Assembly: GCA_947645195.1 (NCBI GenBank)
Contig: CANSGD010000158.1
Span: 620,001 to 684,000, forward strand
From: Patellifolia procumbens
Lineage: Eukaryota > Streptophyta > Magnoliopsida > Caryophyllales > Amaranthaceae
Reading direction: 5' to 3'
Length of the DNA: 64,000 nucleotides
Of this stretch, positions 48,201 to 59,420 are shown one piece after another. The notes below the pieces were generated by a model. It was not told the DNA's origin and made no database searches. It worked only from the letters and a program-made list of their open reading frames with translations. Position numbers and translations under genes: made by a program. The first letter of the stretch is position 1. The number at the start of each line of letters is the position of its first letter.

Positions 48201-48778
48201 GCTCATCAAAAGCTGTATTATAATCTTTACAAATAATCAAATTATGGGGCCCCACCTTTCCATGTACACCTTTGCAAATGGCGACCTAACGGCTAACCCC
48301 TCATTGTTTGTCCATATAATTGTCCTATTCTTACTCCTACTATGATGCCCATGTGCATGAGTGTCAAACTGAAAAAAGGTTGGAATTTAAAGGATTTGGT
48401 GAACATGATGATGTTGTCTTGAAGTTACTCTTTACCTACCTTTGTATCAAGGTCAAGAGTGCGCTCGCTTCATCTGAATTTATCTGAATCGATCATAATA
48501 AATCTAAACTTATTCGATCTGATTAGATTTCTCTTGGAAAACTCATCCTTCTATTATTAGTTTTAATATTTGCCTTTTCTCGCGGTCTTTAATGTTCAAT
48601 TTTGACCGTTATCGTAATCGTAAAAAGTTGTTAAATTTGTACTTATTTAGCTTTATGATTAAGCTAATTAAATTTTTGGGTGCAGTGGATCTTCTGGGTG
48701 GGACCCTTCACTGGAGCAGGACTTGCAGCATTGTATCATACAGTGGTAATCAGAGCCATTCCCTTCAAATCCAAGTGA
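45286..48778 (+). CDS. PIP1: Plasma membrane intrinsic protein, PIP1-type aquaporin, four exons
   Basis: Exons 45286-45610, 47245-47540, 47671-47814 and 48686-48778 sum to 858 nt: 285 residues plus TGA. An upstream in-frame GTG is not the start; ATG at 45286 sits in CAAGAAATGGA and gives the PIP1 N-terminus MEGREEDVRLGANKF. It is a six-helix channel. Both NPA boxes are present (GGHINPAVTFG, Asn113-Ala115; TGINPARSLG, Asn234-Ala236), with selectivity-filter Arg237, loop-D gating His205 in RDSHVP and the extended acidic N-terminus and short KSK tail of PIP1 proteins. PIP1s carry water (some also CO2 or small solutes) across the plasma membrane, usually as heterotetramers with PIP2. Three introns at these places are the usual PIP layout. 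The subgroup is well supported; the exact member number is not. Confidence 0.96.
45692..45835 (-). mobile_element. Tourist-like MITE in PIP1 intron 1, subfamily TTCTCTTCGGC
   Basis: 144 bp between TTA target duplications (45689-45691, 45836-45838). Read on the - strand its start GGCTAGTTCTCTTCGGCATA matches the start of the copy at 41059. It holds a 28-bp internal tandem duplication (AGTTTATTTGCAGTTTAG followed by TTTAGCTCT). Confidence 0.88.
46142..46296. mobile_element. Tourist-like MITE in PIP1 intron 1, subfamily TTCTTTTAG
   Basis: 155 bp between TAA duplications (46139-46141, 46297-46299). Left AGCCTTGTTCTTTTAGACTG; right-end complement GACCCTGTTCTTTTGGACTA. Confidence 0.83.
46624..46882. 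mobile_element. Stowaway-type MITE in PIP1 intron 1
   Basis: 259 bp. Left CTACATCCGTTTCTTAATAA; right-end complement CTTCCTCCGTTCCTTAACAA. Both continue GTGACACACTT. TA lies on both sides. Confidence 0.88.
47815..48685 (+). other. Intron 3 of the PIP1 gene (871 bp)
   Basis: Donor GTAAGT after NDH and acceptor GGGTGCAG before WIFWVGPF. No embedded element is recognised. Confidence 0.88.
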
Positions 48779-50725
48779 TTAATGACCGTGTGATTAAATG
48801 ATCATCATGGGTGATGTTTGATTGGATTGTCTCATTTGCCAACAATTTGTTTTCTAAGGCTTTTGATGATGATATGAAGAATCCCATGTGTCTTTTTTTT
48901 TTCCAAATATTTATTATCTTTATCTACTTCTTTGTTTTTTGTTTTGAGTACCCTGTATTTTGTAAGTTAAGTACTTTTAATTTTCCTCGATGACTTCTGA
49001 GAGGATTGTATGGTTTGCATTGGAGTGGGTTGTGAAAATGTAAATTCTAATTGTCATTTATGTTGAAATTCCCATTCCGGGTATTATAATGTCTTGATTC
49101 ATTGCTTTTGTCTAATTTCTCATTACATATAATTGATATAAATACCTCATGATGAAAGACGAAAGATTACCCACGACGATTCCAATAAGGTTATAACTGT
49201 TTGAATCCAATAAGATTACACACTGAGCACACGACTAATTCTATAAGATAATTCAAACCCGACAAAATTACACGGTGAGTTCAAATAGGTTACTCGAACC
49301 CAACCACCTTGTTTTTTAAATGAGAGAAATGGCACTGGAAAGTAGGGTTCGTTCGATATCACTGTAGTTTTCAGTTTTTTAGATTTTTGGATTCGAAATG
49401 AATCAAAAATTAGTCAAATTTATTAAACATATGATAATTTTGAAAATTGACAAAAAGGAAAATTATTTTTGTGATTTCTTGTTTTTTTTAATTATCAAAA
49501 TCTGAAAAAAGGGTAATCCTAAAAAGGGAGGGTGATTTTTGTTTTGCATGCTCTTCCATAAAGAAAGAATATTACTCCCTCCGTAACGAATTTCTTACAA
49601 TGATTAAACATTTCTATTTATACTTTATGTTAAATCGTTTTAAGTAATGCGTTAAGTAAGAATACAAATCCTATCATATTGCTACAACTTAAAAGGAAGT
49701 TTTGCTGCATTATTGAGTTACTAGTCTCTAGATGCTTCGCTTTCAATTCAGTAAAGTACTCAACTAGTCCACTACTAAAGTAAAAGGGCCGTATTTCAAA
49801 ACTCGTGAACTTTGTTCTGGATAGGTCATAGGAGAACGTGGGTGGGGTTGACGAGGGAGTTAATAAAACAATTTTTTTCTGGTTCTTTTTGTTGCTAACA
49901 ATTTTTCTGTGTAACGCTTCTAGTTTCACTACTTGGTGCAAAAAAATTTCTTTCGCGTAAAGCAAAGTTTTATAAAGTCTCAACTTAATTAATTTTTGTA
50001 AATGCACATTATCGATAATGCCATATTCACACGGTCTTATGAAACACTTATGTTCACGATTATGTAATTATCATCACACATTTTTTAAATCCCTCTTGCC
50101 AGAATAGTTTACCCTTTATTTTTTCACTCATAAAATGTAAGATAGCTTTTAATGACGCACTTTCTACTCTCCCATATTCTTTTAAGGAATTGAACGTGAT
50201 GCTTTGATGCCTTGATAGTTTTTAGAGGGAATCAAAGAGAGTAAAGAAAATACAAAGTTCGAAACTTGCTCAATTAATCTTAATAAATTAAAGGCCTTTT
50301 CATAAACTTACAATATAAACTAACCAAACCTATAAGTTAAGTACATAATTAACTAATGGAGAACATGGCTGATACCATACTCCATATAGTAAACTAATTA
50401 ATTATAAAATAAATAACTCACGAACTTAATATAGCTACAAATCCAAATTGCTTGGTTAATTTACGTCTGCAACATAATCAAACTACAAAGGCCCCTTCGA
50501 TGCTGTTTGTGTGTTTTCCTGCTTCGCATTCGTGCAAAAAAAACCCAAAATAATGTAGAACTCATATTTTGTTTTACTATGAATAAATATTGTCTCTCCT
50601 CATTATGGTTCCAAGTGTAGACATCTTATATTCTTATAAATTGTTCTCTAACTATTAATATAATAATATCCACTCGATTTGGTAATATAAAACGTGTCAA
50701 CTAAAAGCGAATAGAGGAAGTATCT
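48779..50725. other. 3' flank of PIP1 and intergenic DNA
   Basis: The 3' UTR probably ends near 49100. ACTCCCTCCGTAACGAATTT after TA near 49573 is a Stowaway left end without partner. A - strand frame of 125 codons (50007-49630) has no recognised domain and is not called as a gene. Confidence 0.5.
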
Positions 50726-50953
50726 GGTAAAAAAGAAGAAGTAAATGAACCATATTTCTGTAACAAAAGAAACATGTCTTTCTCCTCTAAAGTTTAGTCA
50801 CTTGTGTCCAATTCCGGGCAGTGAAATTGTAGACCATATTAGGAACCGGTTGGAATGAACCATATTAGGAACCGGTAAAAAAGAAGTAGTAAATGAACCA
50901 TATTAGGAACCGGTTGGAATTGGGTCCAATTCCGGGCAGTGAAATTGTAGACC
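50726..50953 (+). repeat. Nested local duplications at the edge of an AACCGG-rich element
   Basis: Three interleaved repeats: GTCCAATTCCGGGCAGTGAA (30 bp in all) at 50806-50835 and 50924-50953; GGTAAAAAAGAAG-AGTAAAT (31 bp in all) at 50726-50756 and 50874-50904; and GAACCATATTAGGAACCGGT two to three times between. The differing offsets (118 and 148 bp) rule out one simple tandem duplication. Confidence 0.85.
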
Positions 50954-51356
50954 CGGTACCCACTGGATACCCGGTTCAACCGTTTTCAAGACCGATTTTT
51001 TTTTAGATTAATGCATATGTAATTTATGCTTAAGACTTTAAGGTTTTTAAAACTAACTTGTCAATGGAAGTATCAAATTATGTTATATATGATGCTTATA
51101 TTTAGCTAAACAAGAAAAATATAGTTTTTGAATGCAACTGAGTAGCAAGTACCCGGTATTGGAACCGTTCAAATAGACCAAATAACAATCATCTTTGCGG
51201 GACTGGGTACCCGGTCAAGGAACCGGTCCCGGTTGGTTCCGGTTCCAATTCCAAAAATTAAGGAACCGGTCCAATCGATTCCGGTTCCAGGTTCTAGGTA
51301 CCCGGTCCAACCGGTTCCGAGAAATATGACCGGGTACCCGATTGTGCTCACCCCTA
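50954..51356. mobile_element. AACCGG/ACCCGGT-rich small DNA element, left end rearranged
   Basis: The right end reads TGTGCTCACCCCTA, the complement of a TAGGGGTGAGCACA terminus common on small plant DNA elements. GGAACCGGT, CCGGTTCC and GGTACCCGG words crowd 50954-50990 and 51150-51330, around an AT-rich centre. The expected left terminus is lost in the duplicated region to the left. Confidence 0.6.
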
Positions 51357-52263
51357 CATATGCTTATGGATGATGCATTTAGACATTTTTTCCAAAATTT
51401 TGAAAAATTTCCAATTTTAAGAACCACTTTGTAAATTGTAGACAAATTTCAATGGGCCTAAGTGTTTATCTTCTATTCCGATTGGGCTTTTAAGTTGTTA
51501 TCAAAGAGATGAAAGATTTGGGTTGATTTTGGGCCTCAAGTCTTTCTTCTAAGCATTCGGCCTTGTGGCTGACTGCTGGGCTTGCCTTTGTCTTCTATAT
51601 ATTGATGTAAAGCTATATTATCAGCCCTTCAATTACTGATAAATGTTGTTTGTAAATCCAGAGTAAAGATTTATCTACTATCTTCACCACGGGGCCATGG
51701 ATTTTCAAGCTCGTGGATTATGTGATTTCAAAGCTTGATAACGTACCCATTTTCTTTTGGTGTATAAAATCACAAAGACGGGATGAAAATCAGAACATGT
51801 GATAAAAAATCATAGGGTAATGGTAAATTACCGATATTTAAAATTGACTATTCATATTAGTGGTTGTTTTGTTGATATTTGAAAATGTGGAAATCTATAT
51901 ATTCTAGGAATTATAAAAAGAGTAAGTTGTTTGACTTACACTAAAATTGTAAATTGGGGGAAATGAAAATTGCTATGAAATTCTATTTAATACAAAGTAT
52001 AAGAAGTTCCTTACCTAGTCACTCCTAGGCAACTAGAAATTCCTATGGGAAGTTACTTTCAACATTGCAAACTAGACAATTTTATAAAATTCTCAATGAA
52101 TTTGCTTATGGAATTTAATTTCTACGAGTTAGAATGTGAATTTCTACTTTTCATATATACTAAATGACTTCTTAGATTTGTAATTGTCACCTAATTCCAC
52201 TGAGCAGTCATAATCCAGCACATGGTATTAAAGCTAACCAGGGGAGGATAATTTGTGGGGTCA
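51357..52263. other. Intergenic DNA, partly retrotransposon-like
   Basis: The segment 52205-52245 with CACATGGTATTAAAGCTAAC resembles a primer-binding site (TGGTATCAGAGC) of an older LTR element into which the copia element inserted. No coding part of it is seen. Confidence 0.4.
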
Positions 52264-52268
52264 TGACC

Positions 52269-52385
52269 TGTACGAGTATTGGAAATAAATGGCTACCTGT
52301 TTAGGTTGCCTGGCATCATATATATAGAGATACAAAATATCTTTACAGAATCTACTAAGAGTCTAATTACCAAATTACCCTAATA
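52269..52385 (-). repeat. 3' LTR of the copia element (117 bp)
   Basis: Identical to 57350-57466. On + it starts TGTACGAGTATTGG and ends ACCCTAATA. It is very short for a copia LTR. Confidence 0.95.
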
Positions 52386-52400
52386 CACCCCCTCAATCTT
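52386..52400 (-). other. Polypurine tract of the copia element
   Basis: On the - strand ATTGAGGGGGTG directly precedes the 3' LTR. This is the expected site of plus-strand priming. Confidence 0.8.
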
Positions 52401-54249
52401 TACGGGGAGGAATCACGGATAGATTGGAACGATGTTTACAAAACAACTCAGAAGAAAGACCCTTAGTAAAAATATCCGCAACCTGCAACTGTGTCGGAAC
52501 GTGCTTGACCTGAAGTCCACCTTTAGCAACCATCTCACGAACAAAATGATAATCAACATCAATATGCTTACTACGATCATGATGAACAGGATTGGCAGTA
52601 AGATACATAGCAGAAACATTGTCACAATAGAGAATGGTAGGCCGACGATGAAAATACCCTAAATCAGCTAACAATTGACGAATCCAAATTGTTTCAGCAG
52701 CAGTGTAGGCAACAGCACGATACTCAGCTTCAGTAGAAGACTTCGAAACAGTAGGTTGCTTTTTAGAACGCTAGGAGATCAAATTCTTCCCTAAGAAGAC
52801 AGCATAGCCAGTAGTAGAACGCCGAGTGTCAGGACACCCGGCCCAATCAGCATCAGAATAGGCAACAGTCACAGTAGGAGAGCCAGTACTATGAAGAAAT
52901 AGCCCATAATCAGAAGTTCCCTGCAGATACCTGAAAATTCTTTTCACAGCATGAAGGTGAGTAGTACGAGGCGCATGCATAAATTGAGAAACCGAATTAA
53001 CAGCATAGGCAATATCAGGACGAGTCATAGTCAAATATTGCAAAGCACCAACCATACTACGATAATCTGTGGGATCAGTAAGAAGTTCACCATCTAAAAG
53101 AGAAAGAGTGACACGAGAGACAACAGGTGTACGTACGGGTTTGACAGTATGAAGATGAAATTTCTGAAGAAGATCAACTACATGTTTGTGTTGAGACAAA
53201 AGCAAACCCTGAGGAGTACGTAAAACCTGAATGCCTAAGAAATAATGCAAATCACCCAAATCCTTCATAGCAAATTGAGCAGAGAGAACACTGATAAATT
53301 TCTGAAGCAAAGAGGAACTACTACATGTAAGCACAATATCATCAACATATAGCAAGAGAATGATAATATGACTACTGTGTTTGAGAGTGAACATAGAGGT
53401 GTCACAACTGCTGCACTTGAAACCAATAGAGAGAAGAAAATTGCTGAAACGAGAGAACCAAGCTCGAGGAGCTTGCTTCAAACCATAAATGGATTTTCGT
53501 AACCGACAAACAGAATGTGGTTGAGAAGGGTGTTCAAAACCAGGAGGCTGACGCATATAGACTTCCTCATTGAGGAAACCATGAAGGAAAGCATTTTTGA
53601 CATCGAGTTGACGAATAGGCCATTTAAAAGTAGCAGCAAGAGTAAGAACTAAGCGAACAGTAGTAGGCTTAATTACAGGACTAAAGGTTTCAAAGTAGTC
53701 AATACCTGCCTGCTGATGATTACCAAAAACAACAAGCCTGGCCTTAAACCGCTCCACAGAACCGTCAGAATTATATTTAATCTTATACACCCACTTACAA
53801 CCAAGAGCGTTTCTATTGTTGTTGCGAGGCACAAGTTCCCATGTATCATTCTTAATTAATGCTTCATACTCATCACGCATGGCTTGTTGCCAACGTGAAT
53901 CTTTAGACGCTTGCTTAAAATTAGACGGTTCAGACTCAACAACATCGGTTTTTAAATCCAATAAATTCCTAGTTGAAATGATGCCGTCTTTGAGACGCGT
54001 GGTCATGGTATGAACATTAGTAGGATCGACACACCGAGACGACTTCCTAGGACGCCTAGGGGGAGGGACGAGAGGAGACGAAGATGACTCATGCGGGACA
54101 GCTAGGGGAGGAGTAAAAGGCGAGGGAGGAGAAGATCCCGCGGGCGCGGGATGGTGCTGCGGGCTGGCAGCCGCTGCGTGTGGGGAAGGGAGAGACGCTG
54201 CGGGCAGGCAGCAGAGCTGCTGGGAGGTGGGGGACCCTCGGGCGTGCAT
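52393..54249 (-). pseudogene. copia pol, reverse transcriptase and RNase H part, one internal TAG
   Basis: The frame runs from about 54249 to 52393 and is broken by TAG at 52773-52771. Before it come a Pro-rich linker, then the reverse transcriptase start WVYKIKYNSDGSVERFKARL, the conserved QLDVKNAFLHG and the catalytic YVDDIVLT. RNase H begins with VAYSDADWAGCPDTRRSTTG; after the stop it continues with a TEAEYRA-type motif and ends in DRSKHIDVDYHF and ADIFTKGL. The stop sits where copia proteins have Trp (S-W-R-S-K-K-Q), so a TGG to TAG change is inferred. The frame differs from the upstream gag-integrase frame, so a frameshift also separates them. Confidence 0.92.
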
Positions 54250-55046
54250 GCACCCAGTGGGCAGGCAGCGGGTTGCTGCACGTGCTCCCGTGGTGCTGCG
54301 GGCTCGGGGGATGGGTCACTAGACAAAGGAAGACTCGGGAACCAACCTAAGGGGTCAAGAGACTCAGTCATAGGCGAACCAATGGGTGTGCTAGACACAA
54401 GAGAACGATAGGGAAATTTACGTTCACTAAACAACACATGACGACTTGTATAAACTTTGCCAGAAAGAGGATCAAGACATCGATAACCCTTATAATTTGA
54501 AGCATAGCCAATAAAAACGCATTGAATCGACTTAGCCTGTAATTTATTGATTTTAGGATCTAAAAACAACGGAAAACAGGCACAACCAAAACATTTCAAA
54601 AACTCATAAGAGGGGGGACGATGAAAAAGTTTAGCAAATGGGGATGAACTCCTCAATGCCGAACTGGGAAGACGGTTTATCGTATAGACCGCCGTATAAC
54701 ACGCATCAACCCAATATCGAGTAGGCAACTCAGATTGAATAAGCATAGTGCGTGCCATCTCGATAATGGTTCGATGTTTCCTTTCGGCAACACCATTCTG
54801 CGCTTGAGTCCGAGCACAATACTTTCGAAAATAAATTCCCGAATCACAGAAATGTTGTAGTAAAGGAGTGTTATCAAATTCACGTCCACCATCACTTTGG
54901 AAAAATTTAATTTTGGAATTAAACAAGTTCTCAACAAGTTTTTGAAAAGCTATGAAAGTCGAAAAGACATCAGATTTCAGTTTAAGTGGATATAGCCAAG
55001 AAAAACGTGAATAATCATCAACAAAAACCACATAATACTGAAAAAA
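54102..55046 (-). pseudogene. copia pol, integrase core
   Basis: Same frame as gag, directly after TAG at 55049-55047. Catalytic residues of the D,D-35-E core are visible in VVFVDDYSRFSW, FFQSDGGREF and NGVAERKHRTIIEMARTML. The C-terminal part has CVFIGYASNYKGYRCLDP, the usual copia region after the core. The frame then runs into a Pro-rich linker and stops at 54102 without entering reverse transcriptase. The shift to the other frame must fall within the GC-rich linker, about 54102-54249. Confidence 0.9.
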
Positions 55047-57251
55047 CTAATTAGATTTAACGGGCGATTGCCAAAGGTCACTATGTATCAAATATAAGGG
55101 GTAAGGGGCACGATGAGTCACAGACTCAAAGGGCAAACGATGTATCTTTCCTGATTTGCAATGAACACAATCGTCATGAAACTTAGAATTACATGAAATC
55201 AAGTTTTGTGAACGTAAACTTCCTAAAACTCTAGCAGAAGGATGACCAAGGCGAGTATGCCAAACATCTCCAGACTCCTTGGTTGCCATAAGAGCAGGGA
55301 CAGACGACTCTGGGCAGACTCTGGAAGGCTCCGAACTAACTCGGGAAGACGACTTTGACTCGAGAATGTGAGGCTGAAGAGGGTAGACACCATTCCTACT
55401 GATTCCCCGCAACAGAACTGCCCCCGTGGTCTTGTCCTTAACACAAACAGAAGACTCGTCAAAACAGACTATGCAAGAATTATCCTGACATAACTTTTGA
55501 ACAGACATCAGATTATGTTTTAACTGGGGAACATGACACACCTTCGTGAGGCGAAGGGGGCGACTAGGGGAAGACAGAGTTAAATTTCCAAGTTTATTAA
55601 TGGGAAGTTTTGTGTCATCACCAACAACAATAGAACTCGAACCAGTGTAAGGAAGAGCGTTAGATAGCTTACCATCCTGTGAGGTCATGTGAGATGCGGC
55701 TCCAGAATCTGGATACCAAACGGAATCATTTGTTTCACCACCAACAGACAGTGCAGCTAGGGCACGTGTGACACCATCAGGAGAGGAAGGCACAAAGCTA
55801 TGATTAAAACGTTGAGGGCAATAAGCTGCTTGGTGACCTGGATACCAACAAAGACCACAAGTATCTGAAGAAGGAGTGGTGGCTAAATTGCCGTTAGATG
55901 GATTACTTCCTGCTGAAGACAAATCATTAGCAATATAATTGGCACAAGAATAATTATCATACGAAACATCATGAAAATTACTCATACCATTAGTGCGGCC
56001 TGCATTGCCACTACCACCCTGTCCTCCATTGCCGCGACCTCCATTGTTGCCACGACCACCCTTGTTACGAGTATTGTTCCGATTCTTGTTTTTACCACCC
56101 CCTTGACCTTTAGAATTCAAACCACCTGAAGAAGATGATTGTGAACCTGAAGAGCCAGACTGAACAGCCACTAAAGCCTGATGAGTAGGGGAGGTCTCAT
56201 CATAAGCACGCTTAGCCTTAAGGCGTTGCTCATGCTGAAGTAGCTTGGGGCGAAGATCATCAAACGTCAAGGACGTTTGAAATTGCAACAAAGTAAAAAC
56301 AAGAGCATCATAATCTCGATCTTGATCCAATGCAGTCAAAGTATACTGGACAAGATCATACTGAGAAACAGGACACTGAATAGCAGCTAAGGAGTCAACA
56401 ATAATCTTAATTTCACGCAGAAAGACCTCCATAGTCTGTTGTTCAGGCTTTTTCATATGACTCAATCGACCTTTCAATTCCATAGACCTAGCCATACTAG
56501 CATGTAAAAATCTAGACATCAAACGATTCCAAATTTCAACAGAAGTATGTAACTCATGAACATCAAGCATAACATCACGTGACAAAGTAGCATACAACCA
56601 CAATTTAATTTGTTGATCTAAACGTAAATACTCGTAGAATTGCGGATTAGGAGTGGAATTTCCAAGATGATCAACACAAGTAGATGAAGGTATAGAGATA
56701 GTACCATCAACAATACCAAGTAACTGATGTGTTAACAAAAAACATGTAACCTGAGTCTTACAGACGAGAAAATCCTCTGGAGTCGTTAATTTAATGGTCA
56801 CATACCGTGTTATGTCGTGATTGTTAAATTGATGTGCAAGCAACGGCGGAGGAGAAATCAAAGAGGCGGGTGGAGCATAGATGGTAGGCGCATAAGAAGA
56901 TGAGTGCGCGCCAAACCCTGGAGGAATTCGTGTTGCACTCGTGGACGGAGAGCCGCCCATGAAAGGGCTGGACTGGGCCAGCAGCGGTGGCAGAAACAGC
57001 GCCTGAGTGTAAGCTGCAGGCTGGTGGTTCAGCCACGACGCGCCACCAAGAGTGGTGGCTGCGGCCACGCTCGTGGCGGAGAGACGAGGCTGCGCGTGAG
57101 GCGAGCCAGTCATCGTGGACGCAGCAAGTTGAGGCTGCGGTGGGGGCTGCGCCACCCGCGGTTGGTGGACCGGCGTGGTGGGGCTGCGGTGGCCGACAGA
57201 AACAGCCGGCAGGGAGGTTGATCCGGTGGCGGTGGATGTGCTGTCCGCCAT
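55047..57251 (-). pseudogene. copia gag-protease-preintegrase, 734 codons, ends at TAG
   Basis: It starts at ATG 57251, about 100 bp after the 5' LTR. It has a Pro/Ala-rich N-terminus, a gag core with LWLYATLSRDVMLDVH, and a Gly/Asn-rich stretch. A zinc knuckle CGLCWYPGHQAAYC (CX2CX4HX4C) follows, then the protease motif VWYPDSGAASHM (Asp-Ser-Gly). The preintegrase motif VWHTRLGHPS with CVHCKSGK closes it. It stops with TAG at the start of the integrase core; the amino acids on each side continue the copia consensus, so the stop is a mutation or a readthrough site. Confidence 0.92.
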
Positions 57252-57335
57252 TAGGAGGCCGGATAAAATAATAAAAAAATTAGGTTTAGGGTTAGAGAAT
57301 GTGAGCGGAAGAGAGAGAAAAAAATTCTAAACCTA

Positions 57336-57349
57336 GGCTCGTGATACCA
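57336..57349 (-). other. Primer-binding site of the copia element
   Basis: TGGTATCACGAGCC on the - strand abuts the 5' LTR. It resembles the initiator tRNA-Met site TGGTATCAGAGCC with one extra base. Confidence 0.85.
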
Positions 57350-57466
57350 TGTACGAGTATTGGAAATAAATGGCTACCTGTTTAGGTTGCCTGGCATCAT
57401 ATATATAGAGATACAAAATATCTTTACAGAATCTACTAAGAGTCTAATTACCAAATTACCCTAATA
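57350..57466 (-). repeat. 5' LTR of the copia element (117 bp)
   Basis: Identical to 52269-52385. Transcription should run leftward from here. TATATATA near the LTR middle is a plausible TATA box. Confidence 0.95.
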
Positions 57467-57471
57467 TGACC

Positions 57472-59420
57472 CCTAATACAAACTCGACATTTTTTTAAAA
57501 GCCTAGCTTTAATCTCGAATGTTTCTAATGTCAAATCACACTCCCCTAGGTCTCATTCTAATTGTTTGACCTGTTTGATTTATCATGGTCTTCAAGAAAC
57601 ATAATTTATACATAATATGTTTCATGTATTAGGGAAAAGATTGGTATACATGTTATAACAAAGCTAATATTATCTCACATGTTTTTTTTGTATTATATAC
57701 TGATGCGGCAAAAATTCGACGAGTTTTTGCTCTCAAATGTAAGGTAGAACCAACTCAAAAATAGAAAGCCTATATGGTATGATACTTTTCTTTGGAAGAT
57801 TTATATGTTGTTCGGTAAATTATTTGTTTGAAGTTTTAAATTAGTTATATTTTTTAAAAAAAAATTCACATGGTTTCTAGATACTTTGAAATGAAGAGTA
57901 TAAAAAAATATGATTAAGAAAATCACATTATAAATGAAAGTTGTTTTTAAAGATGAAGACACATGTTCCTTTATGCTTAACTTTTTTATATATATAATAA
58001 CTCCTACGTTTCTCATTAATTATCAACAAATATCATTTTGTCCTTTTTTTAAACCTTTTTATATATGATAATTCTTATGTTTCTCATTCAATTAACAAAA
58101 AATTTAGCCTTGAAAGTAAAGAAAATTAAAGAGTTCTAGCCTTGAAAATCCTCACTCGGCAAAACATGGCAACAAAATCGACATACTATTATACGTGGTT
58201 GATATTCATATATTGATAATAGGCTAGACACATCATGTTTACACATTAATTCAAGTGTTTAAATCACATTTTCTAAAAACTTAACCCAAAATAAATGGTT
58301 TCAAGATCTTCCATGGATTACAATGAGAATCAAGCAATATGTTTAAATCTCAGTCACCCTCCTTTTTCAAGTAGTGAAATATAATAGCATTGAGTATGAG
58401 ACAAGCATGTGCTACATTCACCCACCCGCTAAATGATTCAAAATGCTAGATCTTTAAGAAAGACGCAATAAAAAGCAATAAAATAATCGAAAAGAAAAAA
58501 TCACAGTAGAGAGGAAATAAAATTTTGGTAATTGCTATGATCCAAATTTTTACCCATTTTCTCTTTTTGCTCAAATTGATGTTGCCAGAAATTAGGAGCG
58601 ACAAAACACACGTCAGATTGGCCAGCAACACACACAAGGCTCACGGCCCATTTCATCTTCAGTTACAACTTCATTTACAACGACTATATCAGCTTAAACC
58701 CAATGGTGGTAATTTGTTTATCATTTGTGACGCAAAAACCTTTTAATGGTAAAAGGTAGTTTTAATTATTTACTTTTTTTTTGTAAAAAACTAGTATAAG
58801 ATTTTTTCTTTATAGATAATTTTCTTAAAAATTTATCCAGTCTTTCAAAAATATATTTTGTCATAATCAATATCAAAAGAAATCCCTTAAATTTGTCATA
58901 TTACTCAATTAGATAAGATATTAATATTAACCATAATAATGATAGTAAAATTGCTAATATTATTTAATCACAAGTAATAGATCGAAAAAAATATGGGCAG
59001 AAATTTAATCAAATAAAGAGAACGTAAATTGTAAAGTAGGGTAAAAATAGGAGAGAGAATGTAAAAATACAAAATTGTATATCATCTACTGAATAAAGAA
59101 ATAAATATCAATTATAGATCTTTAGTGAAATACAAGAATAAGAAAACAAATTAATTGATAATTTCAACTTCTAGATCAACAAAATGGTTATACTCGTAAA
59201 CTCGTGTGAGGACCGGTGAGAATTTACCCATAAGTCGTGTGAGAACCAGCGATGGATTTCGTAAGTACAACTTTTGAAATTACATAGAGGACAAACATCT
59301 TGAGAAGACAAAAGAAAACAGAAAATTCTATGTAATAGAATATGTCTTCAGTTAAATGCAATGCAGAAGTAATAGTTGTGTTGTTGTTGTTGCTGCAAAG
59401 AAGACAATGTTAGTGAGCGA
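57472..59420. other. Intergenic DNA, no gene recognised
   Basis: AT-rich. The stretch 58330-58440 (TTTAAATCTCAGTCACCCTC, then a GTGCTACATTCAC part) resembles the interior of the TRIM-like element at 36277 and may be a degraded copy. Confidence 0.5.

Larger units (their letters stand above)
52269..57466 (-). mobile_element. Ty1-copia LTR retrotransposon, 5198 bp, identical LTRs
   Basis: Two 117-bp LTRs are identical over their full length and flanked by the 5-bp target duplication TGACC (52264-52268, 57467-57471). On the - strand the order is LTR, tRNA-Met primer site, gag, protease, integrase, reverse transcriptase, RNase H, purine tract, LTR. Integrase before reverse transcriptase defines copia. 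The element begins TA and ends CA on the coding strand instead of TG/CA. Identical LTRs imply a recent insertion, yet the coding part has two in-frame TAG codons and a frame change. Confidence 0.96.

Noticed and set aside
49630..50007. 125-codon minus-strand open frame as a gene
   Set aside because: No recognisable domain or good start context; surrounded by repeat debris.
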